Of a stretch of DNA of 64,000 nucleotides, positions 43,118 to 51,659 are shown piece after piece. Location: contig NZ_KB899292.1 of the NCBI RefSeq assembly GCF_000378145.1, positions 1 to 64,000 of the forward strand. Direction: 5' to 3'. Position 1 is the stretch's first letter, and each line of letters opens with the position of its first letter. Made by a program: the position numbers and the translations under genes. A model generated the notes under the pieces. It made no database searches and had not been told where the DNA came from. It was given only the letters and a program-made list of their open reading frames with translations. The stretch is from Saccharibacillus kuerlensis DSM 22868. Its GTDB lineage: Bacteria > Bacillota > Bacilli > Paenibacillales > Paenibacillaceae.

Positions 43118-43153
43118 GTTTTCACCTGCATTCTTGATTTTTGCACGGCGGTA

Positions 43154-43609
43154 TCAGTCCGCCGCAAACTCTTCTTCCGGCGGAAGAATTGTCCGGTGCA
43201 CGACCGGCGAAGACAATACAACCGAAGTTTGTACACTCCCGAAGCCGATCATCCGGTCAACCAACTTGCGAAGACCCGGTGTACCCGCTACGACCGCCTG
43301 AAGAAAATACCCCGTGTGTCCGGTCACACGATGACACTCAATAATATCCGATTCGGTCTGGGCCCACTCTTCAAACTGCTGCGGTGTTACCTTAAGATCC
43401 GCAACCTGAATAACGAGGCGGGTATCCCGGCCGATCGCCGGCGGCGATACCAGAGCCGTATAACCTTGAATGACGCCCCGCTCCTCCAGCCGATGCAGCC
43501 GTTCGGCCACGCTCGGCCGACTCAGCGACAATATATTCGACATTGTGGTCACATTCATACGTCCGTTTTGCTGTAATAATTCGAGAATCCTGACATCCAA
43601 AGCGTCCAA
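43154..43609 (-). CDS. Lrp/AsnC-family regulator
   Basis: A 151-residue protein: HTH DALDVRILELLQQNGRMNVTTMSNILSLSRPSVAERLHRLE (about 2-42) and effector domain (about 65-135, CHRVTGHTGYFLQAVV). It has the same domain plan as the Lrp protein at 28584 but clear sequence divergence. The target is unknown. Confidence 0.92.
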   Translation of the reverse strand: MDALDVRILELLQQNGRMNVTTMSNILSLSRPSVAERLHRLEERGVIQGYTALVSPPAIGRDTRLVIQVADLKVTPQQFEEWAQTESDIIECHRVTGHTGYFLQAVVAGTPGLRKLVDRMIGFGSVQTSVVLSSPVVHRTILPPEEEFAAD

Positions 43610-43667
43610 GCCCCATCACCCTATTCCGCATTGCAAATTTCGCATCGAAACGATTACGTTCAGTATA

Positions 43668-43804
43668 TCATTCTTGAGTAAGGAAGCGGTATCCGACTCC
43701 AGGTTCGGTTATGATCAGACGAGGTTGGGACGGATCTTCCTCCAATTTCTTGCGCAAATGCCCAATGTAAATTCGCAGATAATGGCTGTCGCCCTCGTCA
43801 TACC
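43668..43804 (-). pseudogene. C-terminal fragment of a KdpE-type response regulator
   Basis: On the minus strand, a frame ending at TGA (43670-43668) reads [18 protein letters not shown] and [10 protein letters not shown], the winged-helix end of OmpR/KdpE regulators (normally about 230 residues; 45 remain). There is no receiver domain or start upstream; the sequence beyond 43804 is unrelated. It faces a kdpD relic on the opposite strand. Confidence 0.8.
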
Positions 43805-43859
43805 TACAATACTGCCGTCTAGACTGTCGCCCAAGCCGCAGAGAAACGCACGAATGCGA

Positions 43860-44085
43860 TCATCGCCCGCAATCCCGAAGTCAAACTGATCGATGTTACG
43901 CCGAAAGAGCTGCAGCGCGGAAGAGAGATCGAAGAATTTATGCTCGGAAAAAGGTCACTCAAGCGCTCGGCAACTTTTTCAAAATGGGAATCTGATTGCA
44001 CTTCTAGAGCTGGCGTTGCGTGGAATTGCGGATAACATGGATGAGAGACTGGAATCGTGGGAGCGGAAAAGCACGCTGCGGCCAG
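43860..44085 (+). pseudogene. Degraded fragment of sensor kinase KdpD (N-terminal domain)
   Basis: Three plus-strand frames together read KLIDVTPKELQ, then VTQALGNFFKMG, then GNLIALLELALRGIADNMDE and RLESWERKSTLR, in the order of the KdpD cytoplasmic N-terminal domain (NFF..GNL.ALRELALR..AD.VDE.L..W). At least two frameshifts and a large internal loss make it nonfunctional. KdpD normally precedes KdpE on the same strand; here the two fragments are convergent, so the locus was rearranged. The preceding 43815-43860 may be part of it but is unassigned. Confidence 0.7.
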
Positions 44086-44126
44086 AGCCGCCGTTTTCTC
44101 GGATACCGAATAAATTTCGAACAGCC

Positions 44127-44969
44127 TCACCTCAGCTCCGACGGCGCGTATCCTCTCAACTGCCGGAATACCCGGTTGAATGTACGCACATTGCCAAAGC
44201 CGCAGTCCAATGCGATATCGATCAGCCTTTCGTTCGTGGCGGCAATCCGTTCTTCCGCACGGCGAATTCGCAGCTCATTCAGATAGGTATTGTAGTTCAT
44301 ACCCGTCACATTTTTGAAAAAGCGCGAAAAGTGAAAAACGCTCATTCTCGCATGATCCGCCCCGTCCTGAAGGGTGAGCGGCATCGTGCTGTTCCGTTCC
44401 AGATGATCAAGAAGCTCCTGCATCATTTTCAGGTGAGCGGCAGAGCGGGCATTCCCTCTCCGCTCACTGCTGCCGGGCGGCACATACCTCAGCGTCAGCC
44501 CGCACAGCATGTGCAGCAGGCCGATCATTACCGTTTCCGATTGTTCCCAGCTCCCTTCGCCCTCCTGCTCGATTCGTTTCATAACCGCAGCCAGTTCGCA
44601 CAGCGCCTCTTCTTCGAACGAAGACGGCATCGCGGGGGATGAACGGACGAGAAAAGGCGTTCGCACGCTGCGCTCTTCCGGCCACCCCGCTGGACTGCCG
44701 ATCAGCCGCGGATTGAATACGACGATAAGGATTTCCGACTCACTCTGCCCACTGTCGTAGTAATGAATGTCTCCACTCCCGCAAAAAGCGAATTCCCCCG
44801 CCTTCAGCGTCCGGGTCTCGGAGTTGATCCCAACCTGCAGCGAACCTTCACTGATGTACACAAACTCCAGATCATGATGCCAATGCGCTAGAAAATTCAT
44901 GTTCCGTACACGGGAAATTTGTAGGGGCAGACCGCTTCCATAAATCCGATTTTCGTGAAAAGCTCGCAT
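44127..44969 (-). CDS. AraC-family regulator with cupin domain
   Basis: A 280-residue protein: N-terminal cupin sensing domain (about 10-95, HWHHDLEFVYISEGS and GEFAFCGSGDIHYYD) and C-terminal AraC HTH pair (about 180-280: MSVFHFSRFFKNVTGMNYNTY ... DIALDCGFGNVRTFNRVFRQ). Start 44969 (MRAFHENR) has GGAGG upstream; an earlier in-frame start at 45032 lacks one. It is divergent from the ThuA-oxidoreductase operon and probably regulates it in response to a sugar. Confidence 0.9.
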   Translation of the reverse strand: MRAFHENRIYGSGLPLQISRVRNMNFLAHWHHDLEFVYISEGSLQVGINSETRTLKAGEFAFCGSGDIHYYDSGQSESEILIVVFNPRLIGSPAGWPEERSVRTPFLVRSSPAMPSSFEEEALCELAAVMKRIEQEGEGSWEQSETVMIGLLHMLCGLTLRYVPPGSSERRGNARSAAHLKMMQELLDHLERNSTMPLTLQDGADHARMSVFHFSRFFKNVTGMNYNTYLNELRIRRAEERIAATNERLIDIALDCGFGNVRTFNRVFRQLRGYAPSELR

Positions 44970-45131
44970 GCTTCTCCCTCCACCCACTCTTCTATTCAGC
45001 TGTAGATTAGCAAAAATTGTCCATCTGCACAATGGAAATGACGCGCTAAATGAAAGGGGTTACTTTACGATGTAGCTGTAGACTTCAATCTTGAATGTGC
45101 AGGCAATCGAACCGAATGGGAGCTGAATACA

Positions 45132-45791
45132 ATGAGCAAACAAGCTTTGATTGTAAGCGGAGGATGGGACGGCCATCAGCCTAAGGAAGTCGCGGACCTT
45201 TTTGCCGAGATGCTGCGGGAGGAAGGATTCGAAGCGGAAATCGCCTATACATTGGATGCTTTTCTGGACGAAGAACGCTTGAAGGCGCTGAATCTGATCG
45301 TGCCGGTGTGGACGATGGGCGAGATCAGCAGCGAGCAGCTGCAGCCGGTGCTGAAAGCGGTAGAGTCCGGCGTCGGCATGGCGGGATGCCATGGCGGAAT
45401 GTGCGACTCGTTCCGGAACAGCGTAGAGTGGCAATTTTTGACCGGTTCGCAGTGGGTTGCGCATCCATTCAATGACGGAGTGGAATACGAAGTGCGCATG
45501 AATCGTCCTTCTTCCAGTCCGATCATCGAAGGCATCCCGGACTTCACGGTGACATCGGAGCAGTACTATCTGCATGTCGATCCGGTTGTAGATGTGCTTG
45601 CTACCACGACGTTCCGCATCAGTGAAGGGCCGCATTCCGCCAATGGCGAAATCGTGATGCCCGTCGTATATACCAAGCGCTGGGGCAACGGCAAAGTGTT
45701 CTACAACTCGCTCGGTCACCAGGTCAACATTTTCGATATTCCCGAAGCCAGAGAACTGATGCGGCGCGGCATGCTGTGGGCGGCAAAATAA
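45132..45791 (+). CDS. ThuA-domain (glutamine-amidotransferase-like) protein
   Basis: A 219-residue ThuA-like protein: ALIVSGGWDGHQPKEVADLFAEML at the N-terminus, GMAGCHGGMCDSFRNSVEWQFLTG (about 83-106) and a C-terminal GNGKVFYNSLGHQ (about 186). ThuA homologues take part in sugar catabolism, for example of 3-keto-sugars. It lies 33 bp before a Gfo/Idh/MocA oxidoreductase gene and is divergent from an AraC regulator, consistent with a small sugar-utilisation operon. Confidence 0.92.
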   Translation: MSKQALIVSGGWDGHQPKEVADLFAEMLREEGFEAEIAYTLDAFLDEERLKALNLIVPVWTMGEISSEQLQPVLKAVESGVGMAGCHGGMCDSFRNSVEWQFLTGSQWVAHPFNDGVEYEVRMNRPSSSPIIEGIPDFTVTSEQYYLHVDPVVDVLATTTFRISEGPHSANGEIVMPVVYTKRWGNGKVFYNSLGHQVNIFDIPEARELMRRGMLWAAK

Positions 45792-45824
45792 ATCCGAGAC
45801 AAGCGGACGAAAGGCGGATATGCG

Positions 45825-46928
45825 ATGCAAAAAGTAAAGATTGGCATCATTGGCTGTGGTAATATCAGCGGGATTTACCTGGAAAACCTGACCCGGACGT
45901 TCGACAATACCGAAGTGTTCGCTGTGTCCGATATTAGCGAAGAACGGATGAAAACGGCGGCCGAGACCTACGGTGTTCCGAATCAATGGACAGCCGAGCA
46001 GATCTTGAGCAGCGAAGAAATCGAGATTGTGCTCAATCTGACGACGCCGGGCGACCATTTCCGAATTTGTAAATTGGCCTTGGAGCATGGCAAGCACGTC
46101 TATGTGGAGAAACCGCTGTCTCTACTGCCCGAGCAGGGCAGACAACTGGTGGAACTGGCGCGTGAAAAAGGACTGCTGCTCGGCGGTGCGCCGGATACAT
46201 TCCTCGGTGCCGGTCTGCAGACGTGTCGCAAGCTGATCGACGACGGCTACATCGGCGATCCGGTCGCGGCGACCGCATTTATGATGAGTCACGGACACGA
46301 AAGCTGGCATCCGAATCCGGCTTTCTATTATCAAGCCGGCGGCGGCCCGATGTTCGACATGGGGCCCTATTACATCACCGCGCTCGTCTCTCTGCTCGGT
46401 CCTGTGCAAATGGTAGCCGGCATGACCGGAAAAGCATTACAGCAGCGCACCATTACGAGCCAACCTCTGTTCGGCGAAAAAATCGATGTTCAGGTGCCGA
46501 CCCACGCAGCAGGCACCCTCCGTTTTTGCAGCGGTGCCATCGGAACGATGATTACCAGCTTCGATGTCTGGAGCAGCACGCTACCTCACATCGAAATTTA
46601 CGGCACACAGGGCACCCTGCTCGTTCCCGACCCGAACAATTTTGGCGGTCCCATTCTCCTTCGCCCGGCTGGTGGCTCCGAGTTCAAGGAAATTCCGCTC
46701 CTTCATCAATATGCGGAGAACACTCGGGGAATCGGCGTCGCCGACCTAGCGCACTGCGTCCGCAGCGGCGGCACTCCGCGGGCCGGCGGCGAATTGACGA
46801 ATCATGTGCTGGAGATTATGCATGCTTTCCACAGCAGCTCAGACAGCGGCGCTTATGCCGAATTGACCACGACCTGTGAGCAGCCGCGCCCTCTGAAGAC
46901 AGGATTGATCAAAGGTTATCTAGAATAG
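45825..46928 (+). CDS. Gfo/Idh/MocA-family oxidoreductase
   Basis: A 367-residue NAD(P)-dependent sugar dehydrogenase: Rossmann GIIGCGNISGIYLENL (about 7-22), VEKPLSL (about 94, catalytic Lys) and GGGPMFDMGPYYITAL (about 172-187, with the conserved Asp). The C-terminal sheet domain is complete. Paired with ThuA, a combination seen in keto-sugar and inositol-like pathways; the substrate is unknown. A long terminator follows. Confidence 0.93.
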   Translation: MQKVKIGIIGCGNISGIYLENLTRTFDNTEVFAVSDISEERMKTAAETYGVPNQWTAEQILSSEEIEIVLNLTTPGDHFRICKLALEHGKHVYVEKPLSLLPEQGRQLVELAREKGLLLGGAPDTFLGAGLQTCRKLIDDGYIGDPVAATAFMMSHGHESWHPNPAFYYQAGGGPMFDMGPYYITALVSLLGPVQMVAGMTGKALQQRTITSQPLFGEKIDVQVPTHAAGTLRFCSGAIGTMITSFDVWSSTLPHIEIYGTQGTLLVPDPNNFGGPILLRPAGGSEFKEIPLLHQYAENTRGIGVADLAHCVRSGGTPRAGGELTNHVLEIMHAFHSSSDSGAYAELTTTCEQPRPLKTGLIKGYLE

Positions 46929-46947
46929 GAATATCCGTCTGCATTTC

Positions 46948-47031
46948 AAAAAGGCAGAGACTCTGCCGAAGCGCTCAGCCGTCTGCTTTTTCATACAAAC
47001 GGCTGAGCGCGTTGGATCGTCTCTGCCTTTT
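46948..47031. terminator. Long two-part terminator hairpin
   Basis: An outer stem AAAAAGGCAGAGAC (46948-46961) with its complement (47019-47031) encloses a perfect inner 12-bp stem GCGCTCAGCCGT (46971-46982) / ACGGCTGAGCGC (46999-47010). It sits between convergent genes and can work in both directions. Confidence 0.85.
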
Positions 47032-47075
47032 CCTTATTGTCTCTCATTGAACATTCGCCTTGAACATTCGCCGAG

Positions 47076-47534
47076 TCAGCCCAATTTCTTGCGCATGACA
47101 TAGTGCGGAATGCCGATCTCCTCAAACCGCTCGCCTTCTCGTACATAATTCAGCTTCTCGTAGAAAGTCACGGCCACTTCGCGGGCGTTCAGCATGATCT
47201 CGCCATATCCCTGCTCTGCAGCTAGCCGCTCGGCATACTCGACCAGCCTCCGTCCCACACTCATGCCTCGCAGCGATTCGTCGACGGCCACCTGCTTCAT
47301 CTGCAGTACGCCTTCGCTTTTCGGACGAAGCAGCAGGATACCGACCAACCGTTCATCGGCAAAAGCTCCAATATGCAGCGCTTCGGCATCGCTCGACAAA
47401 TTTTCGTCCTCGATGCTCATACCGAGCGGACGACGGAGCACTTCGTCCCGCAGCCGCAGCGACTCCCGGTAGACCTCGCTTCCGAATAAAATCTGACGAA
47501 TTTCAATTTCCGTCACATAAGTACTCTTCGTCAT
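47076..47534 (-). CDS. GNAT-family N-acetyltransferase
   Basis: A 152-residue acetyltransferase of the ElaA-like/predicted GNAT group: LRDEVLRRPLGM (about 27-38), VAVDESLRGMSVGRRLVEYAE (acetyl-CoA motif, about 87-107) and MLNAREVAVTFYEKLNY at the end. The substrate is unknown. It is an independent gene ahead of the long terminator. Confidence 0.9.
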   Translation of the reverse strand: MTKSTYVTEIEIRQILFGSEVYRESLRLRDEVLRRPLGMSIEDENLSSDAEALHIGAFADERLVGILLLRPKSEGVLQMKQVAVDESLRGMSVGRRLVEYAERLAAEQGYGEIMLNAREVAVTFYEKLNYVREGERFEEIGIPHYVMRKKLG

Positions 47535-47588
47535 CCCTTTTCTCCTCCTTTGAGACTTAACGCTTGGGCTGGACTTTAAGGCTGGACT

Positions 47589-48350
47589 TTACCGATCCGG
47601 CTTCCCGCGATCCTGGGAACGCGGTCCTTCGCGCCCATCGTAAGGTTTGCGTCCGCGCGCCCGGCTTTGGCACAGCTTTGCCTTGTCGTACTGCCGATCC
47701 CTTTTGTAGATCTCGGCCAGCTCCAGGTTTGCTTCCCGGTCCTCCGGATCGAGAGCCAGAAGTTTCTCGAAGACGGCTTTGCTGGCTCCGTAACGGCGCA
47801 TGTCTTTATAGATCAGCCCTTTGTTGAACAGTGCATCGGTCGAGTGGGGATTGATGTCCAGTGCCCGATCCAGCTGCTCCAGGCATTTGGAATACGGCTC
47901 TCTTAACTGGTAGTAAACGATAGACAGATGGACACGCGCCTCTTCCAGCAGCGGATCGCATTCCAGCGCACGCAAATAATAGGACTTGGCTTCCTTGAGC
48001 CGAAGTGATCGTTCGCAGACATAAGCGAGCACCGACCAATTGTCCGCGGACTGCGGATTGATCATGAGCGCGCGTCGAACCAGCGGTTCCGCTTCTTCGT
48101 ATTTGCCGCGATTAGCGTAGACTCTCGCCTTGCCCGCATACGGCTTCTCCGAGGCCGGAGTCATCTTCATCGTTTGATCGAACAGCTCCAATGCTCCGCG
48201 CGAATCGCCCAGCATCAGCCTGCAGCGTCCGAGATAATCGAGGGTCTCAGCATCCATTCCCTTTTCCACCAGCGCTTTTTTGAAATAAAAATCGGCATTA
48301 CGGAAGTCTCTCCGCTTATAGCACTCGATGCCTTTGTCGAAATGGTTCAT
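47589..48350 (-). CDS. TPR-repeat protein
   Basis: A 253-residue protein made almost entirely of tetratricopeptide repeats (about six units between residues 5 and 230, e.g. ALDINPHSTDALFNKGLIYKD), with a charged tail. There is no signal peptide; it is a cytoplasmic protein-interaction scaffold. Start 48350 (MNHFDKG) has GAGGAGGG about 7 bp upstream; the frame stays open 56 codons earlier without a ribosome site. It lies 37 bp after msrA on the same strand. Confidence 0.88.
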   Translation of the reverse strand: MNHFDKGIECYKRRDFRNADFYFKKALVEKGMDAETLDYLGRCRLMLGDSRGALELFDQTMKMTPASEKPYAGKARVYANRGKYEEAEPLVRRALMINPQSADNWSVLAYVCERSLRLKEAKSYYLRALECDPLLEEARVHLSIVYYQLREPYSKCLEQLDRALDINPHSTDALFNKGLIYKDMRRYGASKAVFEKLLALDPEDREANLELAEIYKRDRQYDKAKLCQSRARGRKPYDGREGPRSQDRGKPDR

Positions 48351-48387
48351 GCTTATTCCCTCCTCTATGCCACGATTGTACCTGAAT

Positions 48388-48993
48388 TTACAGCTTTGCA
48401 CGATTTCTTTCCCGCTTTTTTTCCTCGTACCGTTGATGCTTCTCTTCCGCCGGATAAAAAGGGCCCACCGGCAGCAGCGCTGTCGCTTCGCTGTTGCGGC
48501 CTTTGGCCGCCATCTCACGCCGCACCCGCTCCATCAGCTCCCGCTGCTGCTCATCCCGGTAAAAGAGCAGCGAGCGATAACGCGAATCTTCCGGCTTATA
48601 ACCTTCGATCGCCTGCGGGTTGTGCATGCTCCAGAACTTTTCGAGCAGCTCTTCCAGCGAAACGACCCCGGGATCGAACTCCACTTCAACCGTTTCGGAA
48701 TGGCCTTCGAGACGGCGATGGGTGGGAACCCGCGGGATGTCGGCTGTACGCAGGATAAGACTGTCGCTCGGCGAAGAGGGTTGATGATCCGATTCATCAG
48801 TAATTCGACTGCCGTCCCGGGCGGGAAATGCTGCGTTCGCCGAACCGGTATCCGGGGCAGGCAGCGGCTGGCTGCCCGAGTAGCCGACCCGCGTTGCGGT
48901 CACGCCAGGCAGGCGGGCGAAACGATCTTCGGGACCCCAGAAACACCCCATAGCAAAGGTAAGCTTTTCACGAATCGGTTCCTCTTCTGGCAT
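48388..48993 (-). CDS. msrA: Peptide methionine-(S)-sulfoxide reductase with an inserted loop
   Basis: Repairs oxidised methionine with a catalytic cysteine: MGCFWGPEDRFARLPGV (Cys at about residue 17). RVGYSG follows, but the expected PTYRxxxGHxE block (here PTHRRLEGHSE) comes only after about 45 extra, Ser/Asp/Pro-rich residues (about 42-87). The remainder (EVEFDP ... FYPAEEKHQRYEEK) is normal, giving 201 residues. The insert lies in a surface loop and the catalytic parts are intact, so activity is plausible. It is upstream of the TPR gene. Confidence 0.88.
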   Translation of the reverse strand: MPEEEPIREKLTFAMGCFWGPEDRFARLPGVTATRVGYSGSQPLPAPDTGSANAAFPARDGSRITDESDHQPSSPSDSLILRTADIPRVPTHRRLEGHSETVEVEFDPGVVSLEELLEKFWSMHNPQAIEGYKPEDSRYRSLLFYRDEQQRELMERVRREMAAKGRNSEATALLPVGPFYPAEEKHQRYEEKKRERNRAKL

Positions 48994-49052
48994 CGCGGAT
49001 CACTCCTTTCAAGTTGGGACGCTGATCAGAAGCCAAATGCAGTTCAGCGCGC

Positions 49053-51422
49053 TTACCGGTACTTCCGGACACGCTCGTCGTCGATCACGCCGCTGAAATT
49101 CAATCCGAACGCAAAATCGTATACGTTTCCTTCCGTATCGATATGGCAGTTCATATCACGCGGCATGTCTTCGAGCTGGGACTCGACCGTCGCCATATCT
49201 GCCGGCATCTGCATCGGCAGCAGGCCGGAAGGCTCAACTTCGCCGCACAAGATTTCCAGCAGAGCCTGATCCTGCAGACCGAAATTGACCAGGATTGCGT
49301 CAGCTTCACGCTCAAATTCTGCAATCACCGCCGGATTGGACAGGGTCATGGAGACGACGACCGGACGATCTCCCATTTGGACACGGGTGTTCAGGACCAG
49401 GTCCAGATCGGATTCGTTGCGTGTCGTTACCGACTTGCCCAAATGCGAGCGGTTCAGTACGTCGCTCGGCCGAGGATCTCCGGCAAGACTTGTCGCCCTG
49501 CCGCTTTCGGCTGTGTACGGACGATACTGAAGACTGACCGGCACGTAGCCGCTGCCGCCGGCTTCCGCGTCCTCCCGGCTGTAACCCATGCCGGAATCGG
49601 GATTTTCGATGCAGACCAACGCGAAATCGGCTTGTGCAGGATTTTGTGTGACATCGAAGAATTTGGACACGACATCCAGATTCAACGGATCGACAGTTTT
49701 CTCCGGTGTCGGATTGCCGAACCAGTCTCGCCCTGGCGCAATATAGCGCTGCGGAACATAAACTTTGCTCCGGCGCGGCAGCGGAAGAACAGCTTTGCGG
49801 TTCGGCGGAGTATTGAGCAGCGCTTGAGCTTCGCTGCTTGGGTCAGTGTGAAGCCTTTTCTCACTGTTTTTCAACAGCACGACCGATTTCAGCTGCGCTT
49901 CGTACCCAGCCTTCATATAATCCGGCTGTCCGACGATCCGCTCGCTGTCCGACGGCTCCAGATACGGATTTTCGAACAGTCCCAACCGGAACAGATTGCG
50001 CAGCAGCCGTACCGCCGAACGTTCGAACCGCGCCCGCATCCATGCTTCGCCGTGCTCCTCTACGCCCATTGCATACGCTTCCAGTACCGGCCCGACCTCG
50101 TTGTTGCCGCCAAACTGATCGACTCCCGCCATCAGCAGCTTATAATGGCGCTCGGCCACGCTCAAACCTTCCACACCCCAAGGTTTTCCGCTAAGAAACG
50201 AATCCTTATCTCCGCTCTCATCGGCCGTAATCAGCCAGTCGGTGCAGACGACGCCGTCATAACCGTACTTTTCACGCAGCAGGTCTGTGATCAGATACCG
50301 GCTGTACGAATTGCCGACATTTTCGCCATTTGCCGTATCCTGTTCCCACGACACCGTGTAGTAGGGCATGACCGCCGAAGCCTGCCCTGTTCCGCCTTCA
50401 AGTTTGAACGCCCCTTCCGTAAAAGGCTTCAGATGCTCTTCGAAATTCCCACCCGGGTACACCGCATACTTACCGCTGGCGTAATGAGCGTCGCGTCCCC
50501 CTTCGCCCGAACCGCCGCCCGGCCAATGCTTGACCATGGCGTTAACGCTTGCTCGTCCCCAGCCGCCTTCGATCTCGTCTTCGCCGGTTGATGTCTGGAA
50601 CCCGTCGATATAAGCCCGCCCAAGATCCGCAGACAATTGCGGATCTTCGCCGAACGTACCGTTGAAGCGAAACCAGCGCGGATCGGTCGCGATATCCACC
50701 TGCGGCGACAGCGCGGTCGTCAGGCCAAGCGCGCGGTATTCTTTTGCGGCGATCTCGCCGAAATGGCGAACGATCGCCGGGTCGAACGTGGCGGCAAGTC
50801 CCAAACTTTCCGGCCACATGGAGATTTTGCCGCCTGCACCGGCGTTGAACTCAGAGTCGGAGTCTGATCCGTGGCGCGGGTCGGAACTATTGTTAGCGGG
50901 AATACCGAGTCCCGTGGATTCCGCATACGCCTGCACCAGATTGTTCCATCGTGCGGCGACAGCCGGACTTTCGACGTTGGTTACGAGAATATGCCGCAGA
51001 TGATCGTCTCGAAGAAACGCCAGCTGTTCGTCCGTAAGATCCCACGGCTTTGCGCCGCTGTCTTCATAAGACAGACCTCCATAGGTAGATGCTGTCCAGC
51101 TCGTGCTACCTGCCGGAATCGACTGATGACGGCTGTACAGCATCAGTCCGGCGATTTGCTCGGTAGTCATGCGGGAAGCCAGATCTTTTGCCCGCTCTTC
51201 TACCGGCAGCCGCCAGTCTTTGTACGGTTCTAGTTCACCGCTTCGGTTCAGGTCTTTGAAAAAAAGTCCGTCCCGCTCAATTATGCCCACGCCGGATATC
51301 GACGACAATCCGAGTACGGGACCATCTTCATTCCAGACGTATGTCACTTCCGCTCCGCCGTTTGTGTCTTCGTTCCGCTGCGTATGGATCGGCGCTGCTT
51401 CGTATTTTTTGGAATCGTTCAT
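49053..51422 (-). CDS. Glycoside hydrolase family 3 protein (beta-glucosidase-like)
   Basis: A 789-residue GH3 enzyme: N-terminal (beta/alpha)8 domain (about 75-420), with MVKHWPGGGSGEGGRDAHYA (about 292) and the nucleophile region GYDGVVCTDWLITADES (about 393, Asp in TDW), then the alpha/beta sandwich domain (about 510-770, SVVLLKN; VNFGLQDQALLEILCGEVEPSG). There is no signal peptide, so it is intracellular, presumably acting on imported oligosaccharides. It is divergent from an aldose-epimerase-like gene. Sugar specificity is unknown. Confidence 0.92.
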   Translation of the reverse strand: MNDSKKYEAAPIHTQRNEDTNGGAEVTYVWNEDGPVLGLSSISGVGIIERDGLFFKDLNRSGELEPYKDWRLPVEERAKDLASRMTTEQIAGLMLYSRHQSIPAGSTSWTASTYGGLSYEDSGAKPWDLTDEQLAFLRDDHLRHILVTNVESPAVAARWNNLVQAYAESTGLGIPANNSSDPRHGSDSDSEFNAGAGGKISMWPESLGLAATFDPAIVRHFGEIAAKEYRALGLTTALSPQVDIATDPRWFRFNGTFGEDPQLSADLGRAYIDGFQTSTGEDEIEGGWGRASVNAMVKHWPGGGSGEGGRDAHYASGKYAVYPGGNFEEHLKPFTEGAFKLEGGTGQASAVMPYYTVSWEQDTANGENVGNSYSRYLITDLLREKYGYDGVVCTDWLITADESGDKDSFLSGKPWGVEGLSVAERHYKLLMAGVDQFGGNNEVGPVLEAYAMGVEEHGEAWMRARFERSAVRLLRNLFRLGLFENPYLEPSDSERIVGQPDYMKAGYEAQLKSVVLLKNSEKRLHTDPSSEAQALLNTPPNRKAVLPLPRRSKVYVPQRYIAPGRDWFGNPTPEKTVDPLNLDVVSKFFDVTQNPAQADFALVCIENPDSGMGYSREDAEAGGSGYVPVSLQYRPYTAESGRATSLAGDPRPSDVLNRSHLGKSVTTRNESDLDLVLNTRVQMGDRPVVVSMTLSNPAVIAEFEREADAILVNFGLQDQALLEILCGEVEPSGLLPMQMPADMATVESQLEDMPRDMNCHIDTEGNVYDFAFGLNFSGVIDDERVRKYR

Positions 51423-51659
51423 GGAATCGCCTCCGTGTTAGATTTGCCAGGACCGCGTCCGCTCGCCGCAGACCGCCTGGCGTTCGGCTTGGGTTGTTGG
51501 CCTGAAACCCAAATCGAACGACGCGCTTTCTTCCATTATAGCCAATCCGCGCTCCCTTCGCCCGCACGTGAAGCCGAAGGCGTTTTTATGCGGAGGCATT
51601 TTTTGCTACACTAAGGGCAGTTCAAGATCGACAATCCATCTATACGGAGGGACAAATTC

